A stretch of DNA of 64,000 nucleotides. It comes from Maricurvus nonylphenolicus (GTDB taxonomy: Bacteria; Pseudomonadota; Gammaproteobacteria; Pseudomonadales; Cellvibrionaceae). Under the pieces are notes generated by a model, which saw only the letters and a program-made list of their open reading frames with translations, made no database searches and had not been told where the DNA came from. The stretch is from positions 4,774,001-4,838,000 of the forward strand of contig NZ_AP031498.1 in the NCBI RefSeq assembly GCF_042854845.1, read 5' to 3'. Position numbers and translations under genes: made by a program. This document shows, one piece after another, positions 52,355 through 60,578 of this stretch. How positions within the stretch are numbered: position 1 is the first letter of the stretch; every line of letters begins with the position of its first letter.

Positions 52355-53977
52355 TTATAAACGTCCAATACCAAAGGTATTGCTGTTGAGCTCACGCTCA
52401 TCGCCTTCGCGACAAACACTTAAGACAAACGCCACTACCGAGCGCGTATCAGCAGGGTCAATCATGTTGTCGTCCCAAACACGCGCCGTATTGGCCAGCG
52501 CATTGGATCTTGCTTCCATGGCTTCAATCGTGTCTTTTTCTAGCGTATCAACAGCAGCACGCATTTCATCGGTAATCTCACCGGCACGGGCCATTTTGGC
52601 TTCCACAACTTGACGCATAACGCTACCGGCTTGTGCAGGTCCCATCACCGATACCACACTGCGTGGCCAGGCAAATACGAAGCGAGGCCCCATACCGCGA
52701 CCTGCCATGGCATAGTTACCGGCACCGTAGGAACCGCTGACCATGATGGTAATTTTTGGCACGGTGCAGTTGGTCACCGCCTGAATAAACTTGGCGCCGT
52801 GTTTGATAATGCCGGCTTGTTCCGGTTCGGTGCCCACTAAGAAACCGGTGGTATTGGTTAAGAACAACAACGGAGTACCGGACTGCTCGCACAGTTGAAT
52901 AAATTGTGCAGCTTTGGCGGCGCCTTTAGCGGTAATAGGGCTGTTGTTACCAATCACACCGCAAGGCTGACCTTCGATTTCGATATGGCCGCACAGGGTT
53001 CCACTATCCAGATTGGCTTTGAACTCCAGAAAGTCGGAACCGTCAGCGATACGGGCAATCACTTCGCGCATATCAAATGGGGTTTTGGAATCTTCCGGTA
53101 CAATACCGCGCAGTTCTTCGGCTGCATAAAGAGGCTCTTCATAAGCAACCACCTCTTTAATCGGCTTGTTTTTATTCCAACCCAATTTCTTGGTCACATC
53201 ACGCGCAATACGAATACCGTCTGCGTCGTTCTCTGCCAGGTAATCATTGGTACCGGCGACTTCACTGTGCATCTCGGCACCACCCAGTTCTTCGTCGGTG
53301 GCAATTTCACCGGTAGCGGCTTTCAGCAGCGGAGGCCCTGCCAAATACATGGTGGACTGCTTACGCACCAAAATCAGGTAATCAGAGAGTGTCGGCTGAT
53401 ACGCACCACCGGCCGTGGCACTACCATGTACTACGGTAATTTGTGGAATGCCCATCGCCGATAAACGACACTGGGTGGCAAACATAATGCCCGACTCACC
53501 AAAACCGTCACCGGCCAATTTCAGGTTGCCACCACCACTCTGTGACAGGTTAACCATTGGCAGTTTGTTCTCCATGGCGATCTGCATCATGCGACCGCGT
53601 TTTTTACCGCCCATCGGGCCAATGCTGCCGCCTTTGGTCAGGTAATCATCAACACCCACAACACAGCGAACGCCACTGATATAACCAATACCGGCGATAT
53701 AGCTGCCACCGGCACCGGAGCCATCGGTGTCTTCATCTTGCAGATAACCACACAGGGTCGACAGTTCTAAAAAAGGCGCGCCGGCATCCAGCAACAGGCT
53801 CAAACGTTCACGGGGCGGGATGTAACCTTTTTTGATGTAACGCTCTGCTTTGGCATGCGCCGCATCAATTACGCGACGCTCAATACCGCGAAATTCATCC
53901 ACCGCTGCCGTCATCACTTTCTTGTTGTTTTTGAAAGTATCGGACTGGGTATCCAGCTGAGATTCGATAACCGCCAT
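52355..53977 (-). CDS. Acyl-CoA carboxylase carboxyltransferase subunit (AtuC/MCC-beta-like)
   Basis: A 540-residue carboxyltransferase. Typical motifs are VVGVDDYLTKGGSIGPMGGKKRGR, GIPQITVVHGSATAGGAYQP, YLAGPPLLKAATGE and GSYGAGNYAMAGRGMGPRF. It moves the carboxyl group from biotin to an acyl-CoA, at the gamma carbon when the substrate is methylcrotonyl- or geranyl-CoA. It heads the minus-strand unit carboxyltransferase - biotin subunit - AtuA. The neighbour AtuA favours a geranyl-CoA-type substrate; methylcrotonyl-CoA remains possible. It is divergent from an AraC gene. Confidence 0.92.
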   Translation of the reverse strand: MAVIESQLDTQSDTFKNNKKVMTAAVDEFRGIERRVIDAAHAKAERYIKKGYIPPRERLSLLLDAGAPFLELSTLCGYLQDEDTDGSGAGGSYIAGIGYISGVRCVVGVDDYLTKGGSIGPMGGKKRGRMMQIAMENKLPMVNLSQSGGGNLKLAGDGFGESGIMFATQCRLSAMGIPQITVVHGSATAGGAYQPTLSDYLILVRKQSTMYLAGPPLLKAATGEIATDEELGGAEMHSEVAGTNDYLAENDADGIRIARDVTKKLGWNKNKPIKEVVAYEEPLYAAEELRGIVPEDSKTPFDMREVIARIADGSDFLEFKANLDSGTLCGHIEIEGQPCGVIGNNSPITAKGAAKAAQFIQLCEQSGTPLLFLTNTTGFLVGTEPEQAGIIKHGAKFIQAVTNCTVPKITIMVSGSYGAGNYAMAGRGMGPRFVFAWPRSVVSVMGPAQAGSVMRQVVEAKMARAGEITDEMRAAVDTLEKDTIEAMEARSNALANTARVWDDNMIDPADTRSVVAFVLSVCREGDERELNSNTFGIGRL

Positions 53978-54134
53978 AATGTAATTCCTGTTGCTGTTAC
54001 TGTTGCTGCAATTGCCTTAATTCACCGACTTATAACCGCTAGAAATAACGCATAAGCCATGACACGGTTGGTGCGTTCGTAAGGCTGGTTGTTAACTTAT
54101 TCTAGGGAAACCAGCCCCCAAAACATTGGAGAAT

Positions 54135-54163
54135 GCGTAAATTCCATGGAAAACGCGCAAATA
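54135..54163. promoter_or_regulatory. 20-bp-period direct repeat in AraC/carboxylase divergent region
   Basis: TGCGTAAAT (54135-54143) and CGCGCAAAT (54155-54163) are direct repeats two helical turns apart, the geometry expected of an AraC-type site. They lie between the divergent carboxyltransferase and AraC genes, nearer the latter (81 bases). Confidence 0.4.
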
Positions 54164-54243
54164 TCACGATAGGATACGAAGGTCAGACGGGCACAACCTG
54201 GAAGCAACAGGTAAAGAGAAGAATCAGGTAGCGAGAAAAGATT

Positions 54244-55242
54244 ATGAGTTTTGTCTATGCAGGCTCATTAATGGCACTGGCCAAAGTCGCCGATGCATTA
54301 GAACTAGCGCTGGAGCCTGTTGCCGAGAAGGTCGGTATCGATATCGATGTGCTCAATACACCTGATACAACCATCCCCGCCGAAAAGTACCTGCACCTGC
54401 ATGAAGAAATTTTGCAGCAAACGGGCAATACCGAACTGGGCTTGCTGATCGGGCGGATCAATTACCTGGAAAGCTTCCACCTTTATATGTCGCTGGCCTC
54501 AGCCAGTAACACCTTTCGCGATTGGATCAATCTGATTCCTGGCATGACACCCGCCATGGGTGATTTCATCCAATCCTCTATTAAACGAAAGGGCGAGCAC
54601 TTTATCTTACAAATGGATTTTGAAGGGCTTGCTAAATCCAAACACTGCTTGCTAACGGATAGCTTTTTGACTTCCTCTGTGATGTTGATGGACGGCTTTT
54701 GTGTACTGCCTGTCAGACCGGTGCGAGTGGACTTCACCTACCCTCAACCCAGTGATACCAAAGCATTACAGGATGTATTCCGGGCACCACTGCACTTTGA
54801 CCAGCCAACCAGCGGCCTTCATTACCACAAGAGTGTATTGGATCTGCCACAACTGCACGTATCCACATCTGTTTACGACAATGTGAAAGAAGAGCTCGAA
54901 GAATTCTTAAGCTTTACATCCTGGGCCAGAGATTCTTTTACGACTAACCTGTACACCGTGATTCGACGTCAACTACCCACCGGTAATTGCACGGTAAAGA
55001 GTGTGGCAACCGCATTGAACATGTCTAGCCGTACCCTGCAGCTACGTTTAAAAGAGCGCGATACGCAATTCCGATATTTCGTGCAGCAGGTCAGATCCTC
55101 TCTGGCCGTAAAATACCTGCAGGACCAGAACTTCAGCATCATTAATATCGCCTTATTGCTTGGCTATGGTGATCCCACATCTTTCTCCGCAGCATTTAAA
55201 ACCTGGCACGGATGCTCCCCTCGTGAGTACCGAAATAAGTAA
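54244..55242 (+). CDS. AraC-family transcriptional regulator
   Basis: A 332-residue AraC protein with an Arabinose_bd-type N-domain (about 20-220) and a C-terminal DNA-binding domain: VKSVATALNMSSRTLQLRL, FSIINIALLLGYGDPTSFSAA and FKTWHGCSPREYRNK. It is divergent from the acyl-CoA carboxylase/AtuA operon with 266 bp between them, so that operon is the probable target. The inducer would be a pathway substrate or CoA ester; this is inference. Confidence 0.9.
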   Translation: MSFVYAGSLMALAKVADALELALEPVAEKVGIDIDVLNTPDTTIPAEKYLHLHEEILQQTGNTELGLLIGRINYLESFHLYMSLASASNTFRDWINLIPGMTPAMGDFIQSSIKRKGEHFILQMDFEGLAKSKHCLLTDSFLTSSVMLMDGFCVLPVRPVRVDFTYPQPSDTKALQDVFRAPLHFDQPTSGLHYHKSVLDLPQLHVSTSVYDNVKEELEEFLSFTSWARDSFTTNLYTVIRRQLPTGNCTVKSVATALNMSSRTLQLRLKERDTQFRYFVQQVRSSLAVKYLQDQNFSIINIALLLGYGDPTSFSAAFKTWHGCSPREYRNK

Positions 55243-55323
55243 ATTTACCGATAGTTACTCTCCTGAAGGACAGACAAACCAAGTTCCCTTTCAACTACCC
55301 CCAAAGAAATATTTTCCATCCTA

Positions 55324-55351
55324 TTGATTTATATACTGATACAGATATGAT
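55324..55351 (+). promoter_or_regulatory. Putative sigma-70 promoter for DUF350 gene
   Basis: TTGATT and TATGAT separated by 16 bases, close to the -35 and -10 consensus, about 115 bases before the DUF350 start. Predicted by eye only. Confidence 0.4.
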
Positions 55352-55465
55352 CAGCTGAAAAGGATGAATGTAGCGACGCAGGGTTTAGGCGTCCACCACT
55401 CAGCAGCTCCCCTTCCGTATACATCTATCCATTTAACTTATGATTCTTGTTGAAAGGAAAAGACT

Positions 55466-55696
55466 ATGGGAGCCGAATTTTTCTCTGCCTCTATTATTAA
55501 CCTGGCCATTAACCTCAGCTACACCATCGTTGCTCTGCTGGTAGGCGTATATAGCCTGCTGTGGGTCGACAAAAAGCTGTTAAAAAGTGTTGATATCGAA
55601 GAGGAAATGAAAAAGGGCAATATCGCGGTTTCTATCTTTGCCTCCACCATTTTGATTTTTGTGGCGATTATTGTCGCCTTTGGCTTTAGGGGTTAG
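55466..55696 (+). CDS. DUF350-family small membrane protein
   Basis: A 76-residue protein with two helices: residues 10-31 (INLAINLSYTIVALLVGVYS) and 53-73. They flank the family's polar loop with DIEEEMKKGNIAVSIF. DUF350 modules are usually found singly or in tandem in inner-membrane proteins of unknown function. The gene ends 10 bp before the transglutaminase-like gene, so both are one operon. GAAAGGA precedes the ATG as ribosome-binding site. Confidence 0.85.
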   Translation: MGAEFFSASIINLAINLSYTIVALLVGVYSLLWVDKKLLKSVDIEEEMKKGNIAVSIFASTILIFVAIIVAFGFRG

Positions 55697-55706
55697 GGCT
55701 TAACCC

Positions 55707-56543
55707 ATGTCAAAGCTCAGGGATTTCGTACTCAAGCTGTTGGTTGCCGCTATAGTGCTTATCGGCCACTACCTGGCGGACGAGAATAAACAGCCCAATA
55801 GTCCACTGTCGACATCCTTACGACAACAGGTTGTTGCGGCAGAAACCTCGCTGCAATCTGAAGGGGTGGAATTTTCTCGCCAACGGTCAGCCCTGCATAT
55901 CTTACCGAAAGATGTGCGTCTGCCATCCTATCAGGTCAATGACATGCTGCGCGGCGTCGACGGCAAACATAACCCTGTGGTCTACTACTACCACGATAAT
56001 TTGCAGCGCATGGTTTACAGCATGTCTGCTTCAGATATCGATGACACCCACCATCTGGTCAATAACTTTCTCGAAGGTTACAAACCTTTTGATGTCGACA
56101 ACGTTGCCCTGCCGCTTTATGTGCTTGCGCAACGCAAAAGTTACCTCCTGGACGAAAAGCAATATTTCGGCAAAGCTGATGTCTGGCAATCCAGCCGCCA
56201 GGCCTATTACTATCCACGCGGCGACTGCGAAGACCATGCCATACTGCTAGCAGACTGGTTGATCGCCATGGGGGAAGATGCCCGTGTTGCCCTGGGCGAT
56301 GTTGATGGCCAAGGCCACGCCTGGGTTGTGCTCTTTAAAGACGGCAAAGAATATTTACTGGAAGCCACACAAAAACGCGGACTCAGCCGTAACAAACCCT
56401 ACCCACTGGCGTCACTACACCCCAATTACCACCCTGAGTTTATGTTCAACCGACAATTCTTTTGGGCCAACAGCGGTTCCAAATATACAACTCGCTACAG
56501 TGGTAACCATTGGGAACAGCGCAGCCGCGTGCAGGCTTTGTAA
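55707..56543 (+). CDS. Transglutaminase-like cysteine protease, membrane-anchored or secreted
   Basis: A 278-residue protein with an N-terminal hydrophobic helix (residues 8-21). The transglutaminase-like core has Cys174 in YPRGDCEDHAILLADWL, His204 in GQGHAWVVLF, and an acid at Glu219 (EYLLEAT) or nearby. Papain-like proteins of this type are proteases or crosslinking-like enzymes; the bacterial branch often works in the periplasm. It follows the DUF350 gene by 10 bp. A role in envelope processing is likely; the substrate is unknown. Confidence 0.83.
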   Translation: MSKLRDFVLKLLVAAIVLIGHYLADENKQPNSPLSTSLRQQVVAAETSLQSEGVEFSRQRSALHILPKDVRLPSYQVNDMLRGVDGKHNPVVYYYHDNLQRMVYSMSASDIDDTHHLVNNFLEGYKPFDVDNVALPLYVLAQRKSYLLDEKQYFGKADVWQSSRQAYYYPRGDCEDHAILLADWLIAMGEDARVALGDVDGQGHAWVVLFKDGKEYLLEATQKRGLSRNKPYPLASLHPNYHPEFMFNRQFFWANSGSKYTTRYSGNHWEQRSRVQAL

Positions 56544-56729
56544 TATGACCATAGCAAGCCAGAGGGTCATAGAATAATACATTTGTTAGACCTTCCGGCC
56601 ATATTTTCCCGCTAGATCAAAACCTTATTTAATGTGGCTTTGAATACTGCCCAGTGTGCTTGGCGTTGAAACCATCATTTCCTGAGTCTATAGTAAGTAG
56701 ATCAATGACACCTTAACGCATGAGGCTGC

Positions 56730-57431
56730 ATGACTAAGTTAAGTCACCGATATATCTGCATAATGGCAGCTTCATGTTTATTGCTCATTACCTCTGTCGC
56801 CAGCGGTGAAGAACGTATCTGGAAGGTAGCATCACTGGAATGGAACCCCTACTCGGGATCACTTCTGGAAGGTCATGGCCGATCTGTAGAAAAACTGTCT
56901 GAGTTACTGGCGAGAAAAAATATACGACTGGAAATCGAGTTTTTTCCGTGGAAACGAGCCCAGTCTCTCGCCAAAACTGACGAATATATCGGTTATTACC
57001 CAGCGTGGCCCTCTGAAGTTAATCCAGGCTTTATAGCATCTCCCCCGATCGATACATCTGTTATTGCGATAATGAAGCGAAAGGATTTTCCGCTTTCTTT
57101 TACTTCGATAGATAATCTCTTCAATAACTATCGGATAGGCGTAGTTAGCACATACGTTTATCCTGGCGAAATTGATACCGCTATAGGCAGGTATTCTCAC
57201 CATGTTGTACTCGCTAAAGACGAGGACATTCTCTTTCGTATGCTAATTGGAAATCGAACGGATGTTGCGATAACAGACCCTAAAGTAATGAATTATATTG
57301 CCCAAAAACAGTCAAACCTTATTGAAACCCACTCTATCCTTCAATCTGAGGATCTGGTTATCGCGCTACGGGAATCCCCTGAAACCGCTCATCGAATAAA
57401 GATTATCAAACAGCTACTAAGCAACAAGTGA
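56730..57431 (+). CDS. Periplasmic solute-binding-like protein, family 3, orphan
   Basis: A 233-residue protein with a signal peptide (hydrophobic 11-25, cleavage near ASG-EE). The mature start IWKVASLEWNPYSGSLLEGHG and the loop IDNLFNNYRIGVVSTYVYPG match the short extracellular solute-binding family 3. FRMLIGNRTDVAITDPKVMNY fits the second lobe. No transport genes adjoin it. It resembles the protein at 4.4 kb in class but not in detail. Confidence 0.78.
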   Translation: MTKLSHRYICIMAASCLLLITSVASGEERIWKVASLEWNPYSGSLLEGHGRSVEKLSELLARKNIRLEIEFFPWKRAQSLAKTDEYIGYYPAWPSEVNPGFIASPPIDTSVIAIMKRKDFPLSFTSIDNLFNNYRIGVVSTYVYPGEIDTAIGRYSHHVVLAKDEDILFRMLIGNRTDVAITDPKVMNYIAQKQSNLIETHSILQSEDLVIALRESPETAHRIKIIKQLLSNK

Positions 57432-57483
57432 AGAATATACTTTCATTTGACAGCTGAGATACGTAATAACCTCAATAGAACAC

Positions 57484-57625
57484 TTGGCTTTCGAAATCAA
57501 CGAAACCTTTGCCGTTGTTAACCTGCATGCAGAACAGCAACTGGGCATTCCAAGAGAAAGAACCAACCTTTAGGGCGGTGGTATTTCGATTGGTCATCCA
57601 CCGGCGTCCGTATGGTGTTAATCGA
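57484..57625 (+). pseudogene. Thiolase remnant, C-terminal fragment
   Basis: Plus-strand translation from 57487 reads AFEINETFAVVNLHAEQQLG, then IPRERTNL, a stop codon, and GGGISIGHP. This is the thiolase NEAF and GGxxSIGHP region around the catalytic His. After GHP a small deletion shifts the frame; SGVRMVLI can be read in another frame. No thiolase sequence is evident upstream or downstream. It is not a copy of the intact thiolase at 23.3 kb, which reads differently here. It overlaps the 3' end of the minus-strand serine hydrolase gene by a few bases. Confidence 0.8.
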
Positions 57626-58811
57626 GCGAAGCTAAACTCATGGATACAATAGCCATTGAAGCTTCTACATAAAACCGCACTTCTGTCTCAAGAATATCGG
57701 GACCTGAATTAATCATAAAGTCTGGGTGACGCTTTTCACCCAGACGTACAATGACCATATTCTCACTAGGCACCATGATTACGTATTGTCCGAAGTGCCC
57801 CATTAAAGCACTGTACTCTACTGCCTCGGTCTTGCCTCTCCACACAGAGTGGCCATAATAGGGTTCAATATTTTCGGCCAACATTCGCTTTACAAAGTCA
57901 GAAAATATTAACGTCTTCTCCTGCCAAATACCCTGCTGCATTAACAGCTGACCAAACTTGGCATAGTTACGCGCATTGGTACTAATACAACAGAACACAA
58001 GTTCATTACCATTGGCATCGGTATGCCATAAACCGCTATCGTTCATACCCATTGGCTGCCAAAACTTCTCCGATAGATAATCACTTAATAAGCGACCATT
58101 AAGCGCCCTTTTCAAGGCCAGACCTAATAGCTGAGTTGAAGCGCTGGAATAGTTAAATTTGCTGCCTGGGTTGCCATAGAATGGTTGTTGCATAGCCACG
58201 CTGTCTACATCGTAGCCATACAATAACCTCATTATCTGCGATAAGGGTGAAAGCGATACTTCTTGCCAGATCATACCACTGGTCATGGCTGATAAATTCG
58301 CTAAGGTAACTCCCTCAGCATAGCCATTAAGTTCTGGCACATAGTGGGTTACCGGGGTATCAAAACTTTCAATCAAGCCATCATCGATAGCAGCCCCAAC
58401 CAGCAAGGTATTTATGGTTTTTGCAATGGAAAATGAGTTAGTCTTACTTAATCTGCCATAGGGATGAAAGTAATGCTCTGTAAGTATTTCACCATCTTTA
58501 ATGACCAGATAAGCGCTAGACTTTGATTCTGTTAATACCCGACGTAATTCCGGAGACAAATTTTCCTGATTATATTGCGTATGTTTTGGCCAAGGCTGCC
58601 CGCCCCTCGCTGCAATAGGACGGGTATCAAAGCTGTGATGATCATTAATATGCGGTCCCAAATAGCCTCTTAGCGTAGATATCTGAAAACTACGTACTAA
58701 ATGCTCATTTCCGCTGGCATGAATAGCCCACCAAACACTCACAATAAAGATGGGTGCAAGCGTAACGATCAGTAATAGTCTTATCAGATTTGTAGCGGAA
58801 ATCAGCTTCAC
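57618..58811 (-). CDS. Beta-lactamase-fold serine hydrolase, membrane-anchored
   Basis: A 397-residue hydrolase with an N-terminal hydrophobic helix (about 9-30), hence anchored or exported. Catalytic SxxK is Ser128-Ile-Ala-Lys131 (SFSIAKTINTLLVG), and the tyrosine motif is Tyr221-Ser-Ser (KFNYSSASTQ). GHFGQYVIMVPSENMVIVRLG supplies the last strand with His-Phe-Gly as HxG-like. It may act as an esterase or amidase. Its stop codon lies in the decayed thiolase remnant. Confidence 0.87.
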   Translation of the reverse strand: MKLISATNLIRLLLIVTLAPIFIVSVWWAIHASGNEHLVRSFQISTLRGYLGPHINDHHSFDTRPIAARGGQPWPKHTQYNQENLSPELRRVLTESKSSAYLVIKDGEILTEHYFHPYGRLSKTNSFSIAKTINTLLVGAAIDDGLIESFDTPVTHYVPELNGYAEGVTLANLSAMTSGMIWQEVSLSPLSQIMRLLYGYDVDSVAMQQPFYGNPGSKFNYSSASTQLLGLALKRALNGRLLSDYLSEKFWQPMGMNDSGLWHTDANGNELVFCCISTNARNYAKFGQLLMQQGIWQEKTLIFSDFVKRMLAENIEPYYGHSVWRGKTEAVEYSALMGHFGQYVIMVPSENMVIVRLGEKRHPDFMINSGPDILETEVRFYVEASMAIVSMSLASLD

Positions 58812-58838
58812 AGTTTAAGCACCTCAACATAAAAATTA

Positions 58839-60455
58839 CTATTGCTTAAGCTCACGCCTTAATATTTTACCTACAGTCGATTTTGGCAAGGCTTCCAGAA
58901 ACTCTACATGTTTGGGAACCTTGTAACCCGCCAATTGCTCACGACAATAATCTCGTACAGTCTGTTCATCTAATGCAGGGTCGGATCGTACAGCAAATAA
59001 TTTAACGGCTTCTGAAGTTCTCTCGTCAGCAACACCTACGACAGCACACTCAACGATACCAGGATGCGCACTCGCTACATCCTCAATCTCATTGGGATAA
59101 ACATTAAAACCAGAGACAATAATCATGTCTTTAATGCGATCGACAATACGAATAAACCCATCATCCTGAATAATCGCCACATCGCCGGTACGAAACCAGC
59201 CCTCCTGATCAATCACTTCTGCACTGGCCTCTGGACGATTCCAATAACCTTGCATGACCTGAGGGCCGCGAATCAGCAACTCACCCTCTTGCCCATTCGC
59301 CAGTTTTAGATTTTCAGTGTCAACGACCTTAACATCTATACCCGGTAACGCTTTGCCAACACTTCCCAACTGGTTTGCATCGACTTTGTTACAGGTAGCC
59401 GATGCAGCTGTTTCTGAAAGACCATAACCTTCTAGAATTGTCGATGCAGTACGTTGCTGCCATTCATCGGCAATGCTACTCATCAATGCTGTGCCGCCGG
59501 CAATACTGACCTGCAGGCGACTAAAATCAATGGTGTCGAATTGCGGATGGCGCATCAATGCCGCATAAAGCGTGTTGACAGCCCCCATACACATAAAGGG
59601 GTTATCTTTCATTGCCTGAATAACAGAGTCCAAATCGCTGGCGTTGGCAATCAATACCGAATGTACGCCTTGGAGACAGCCATTAACGATACTCATCACA
59701 AAACCAAAAATATGGTAGAGAGGCAGTGGCATAATAATCGCGTCCTCCAATGCTCGCGCTTCCTGCGGGGGCAATATACTTTGTGATTGCATAGCACTGG
59801 CAAAGACATTGCCTTGTGTCAGTATCGCGCCTTTGGCTGGACCGGTTGTACCACCGGTATATTGCAACAAGGCAATATCCTTCATCGTCAGATCAGGAAA
59901 CAGTTCTGGCTTAGCCTCGACATTCGCCAATAATGTTTGCCAAGGTTGTACATTAATGCCATTGGATGCCACTGCGTGATCACCGGCAAATTCACCCACA
60001 TGGATGATATGTGCTATATCCGCTACCCCCTTTCCAACGGTTAACACTTCCATAAAACCAGGTACTGCTGCACCCGATGTAAACGCCAACACAGCACCTG
60101 AATCTCTTAACTGATGCGCAAGTTCACGCTGGGTATACAGAGGATTGATATTGACTAACACCAAACCTGCTTTGAGCACTCCCCAGGCAATCACTGGGAA
60201 GGCTGTGCAGTTCGGCAAATGAACCGCGACTCGATCACCTTTGTTAAGTTTTAATTCGCCCAACAGGTAGGTGGCTAATCTATCGGTTAAATCGCCGAGC
60301 TCTTCATAATCCAGTACATCTCCCTGGCAACTAAAGGCGATCTGATGATGAAATTGCTGACAGGCCTGATTGAAGACATCAACCAAACTGGTATAACCCA
60401 TGGGGTTCAATGAGTTAAGTTTGTTGTCAGTTTCTTTTTGAGCTTGCAGATTCAT
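58839..60455 (-). CDS. Long-chain fatty-acid-CoA ligase, FadD-like
   Basis: A 538-residue ANL ligase. The ATG at 60455 has AAAGGTG before it; an in-frame upstream start at 60518 falls inside the terminator of the preceding gene and is rejected. P-loop YTGGTTGPAKG is at 199-209, EGYGLSETAA is the A5 motif, VDRIKDMIIVSGFNVYPNEI the A8 hinge, and Lys530 in STVGKILRR the catalytic lysine. It activates fatty or related acids to CoA esters. It lies downstream of a TonB receptor gene, separated by a terminator. Confidence 0.92.
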   Translation of the reverse strand: MNLQAQKETDNKLNSLNPMGYTSLVDVFNQACQQFHHQIAFSCQGDVLDYEELGDLTDRLATYLLGELKLNKGDRVAVHLPNCTAFPVIAWGVLKAGLVLVNINPLYTQRELAHQLRDSGAVLAFTSGAAVPGFMEVLTVGKGVADIAHIIHVGEFAGDHAVASNGINVQPWQTLLANVEAKPELFPDLTMKDIALLQYTGGTTGPAKGAILTQGNVFASAMQSQSILPPQEARALEDAIIMPLPLYHIFGFVMSIVNGCLQGVHSVLIANASDLDSVIQAMKDNPFMCMGAVNTLYAALMRHPQFDTIDFSRLQVSIAGGTALMSSIADEWQQRTASTILEGYGLSETAASATCNKVDANQLGSVGKALPGIDVKVVDTENLKLANGQEGELLIRGPQVMQGYWNRPEASAEVIDQEGWFRTGDVAIIQDDGFIRIVDRIKDMIIVSGFNVYPNEIEDVASAHPGIVECAVVGVADERTSEAVKLFAVRSDPALDEQTVRDYCREQLAGYKVPKHVEFLEALPKSTVGKILRRELKQ

Positions 60456-60490
60456 ATCAGTACACCTTTTCGCAAGAACGTTAGCACTAT

Positions 60491-60518
60491 AAAAAAAGTG
60501 GCATGCGATGCATGCCAC
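60491..60518 (-). terminator. Rho-independent terminator of TonB receptor
   Basis: On the minus strand a perfect 9-bp stem, GTGGCATGC-ATC-GCATGCCAC, is followed by seven T residues, 60 bases after the receptor stop. Confidence 0.9.
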
Positions 60519-60578
60519 GAAGTCACCATCAATAGAGGTGAGAGAGATGAGTTGAGTAGGATACTTCTCTAAAAACGC

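Noticed and set aside
52895..53464. 189-codon plus-strand open frame
   Set aside because: Antisense to the carboxyltransferase gene; a by-product of its codon bias.
56544..56571. TATGACC/GGTCATA hairpin after the transglutaminase-like gene
   Set aside because: 14-base loop and no T-run; too weak to call a terminator.
60456..60518. N-terminal extension of the FadD-like ligase to 60518
   Set aside because: The extension coincides with a strong Rho-independent terminator (60491-60518) of the receptor gene upstream, and the ATG at 60455 has a better ribosome-binding site.
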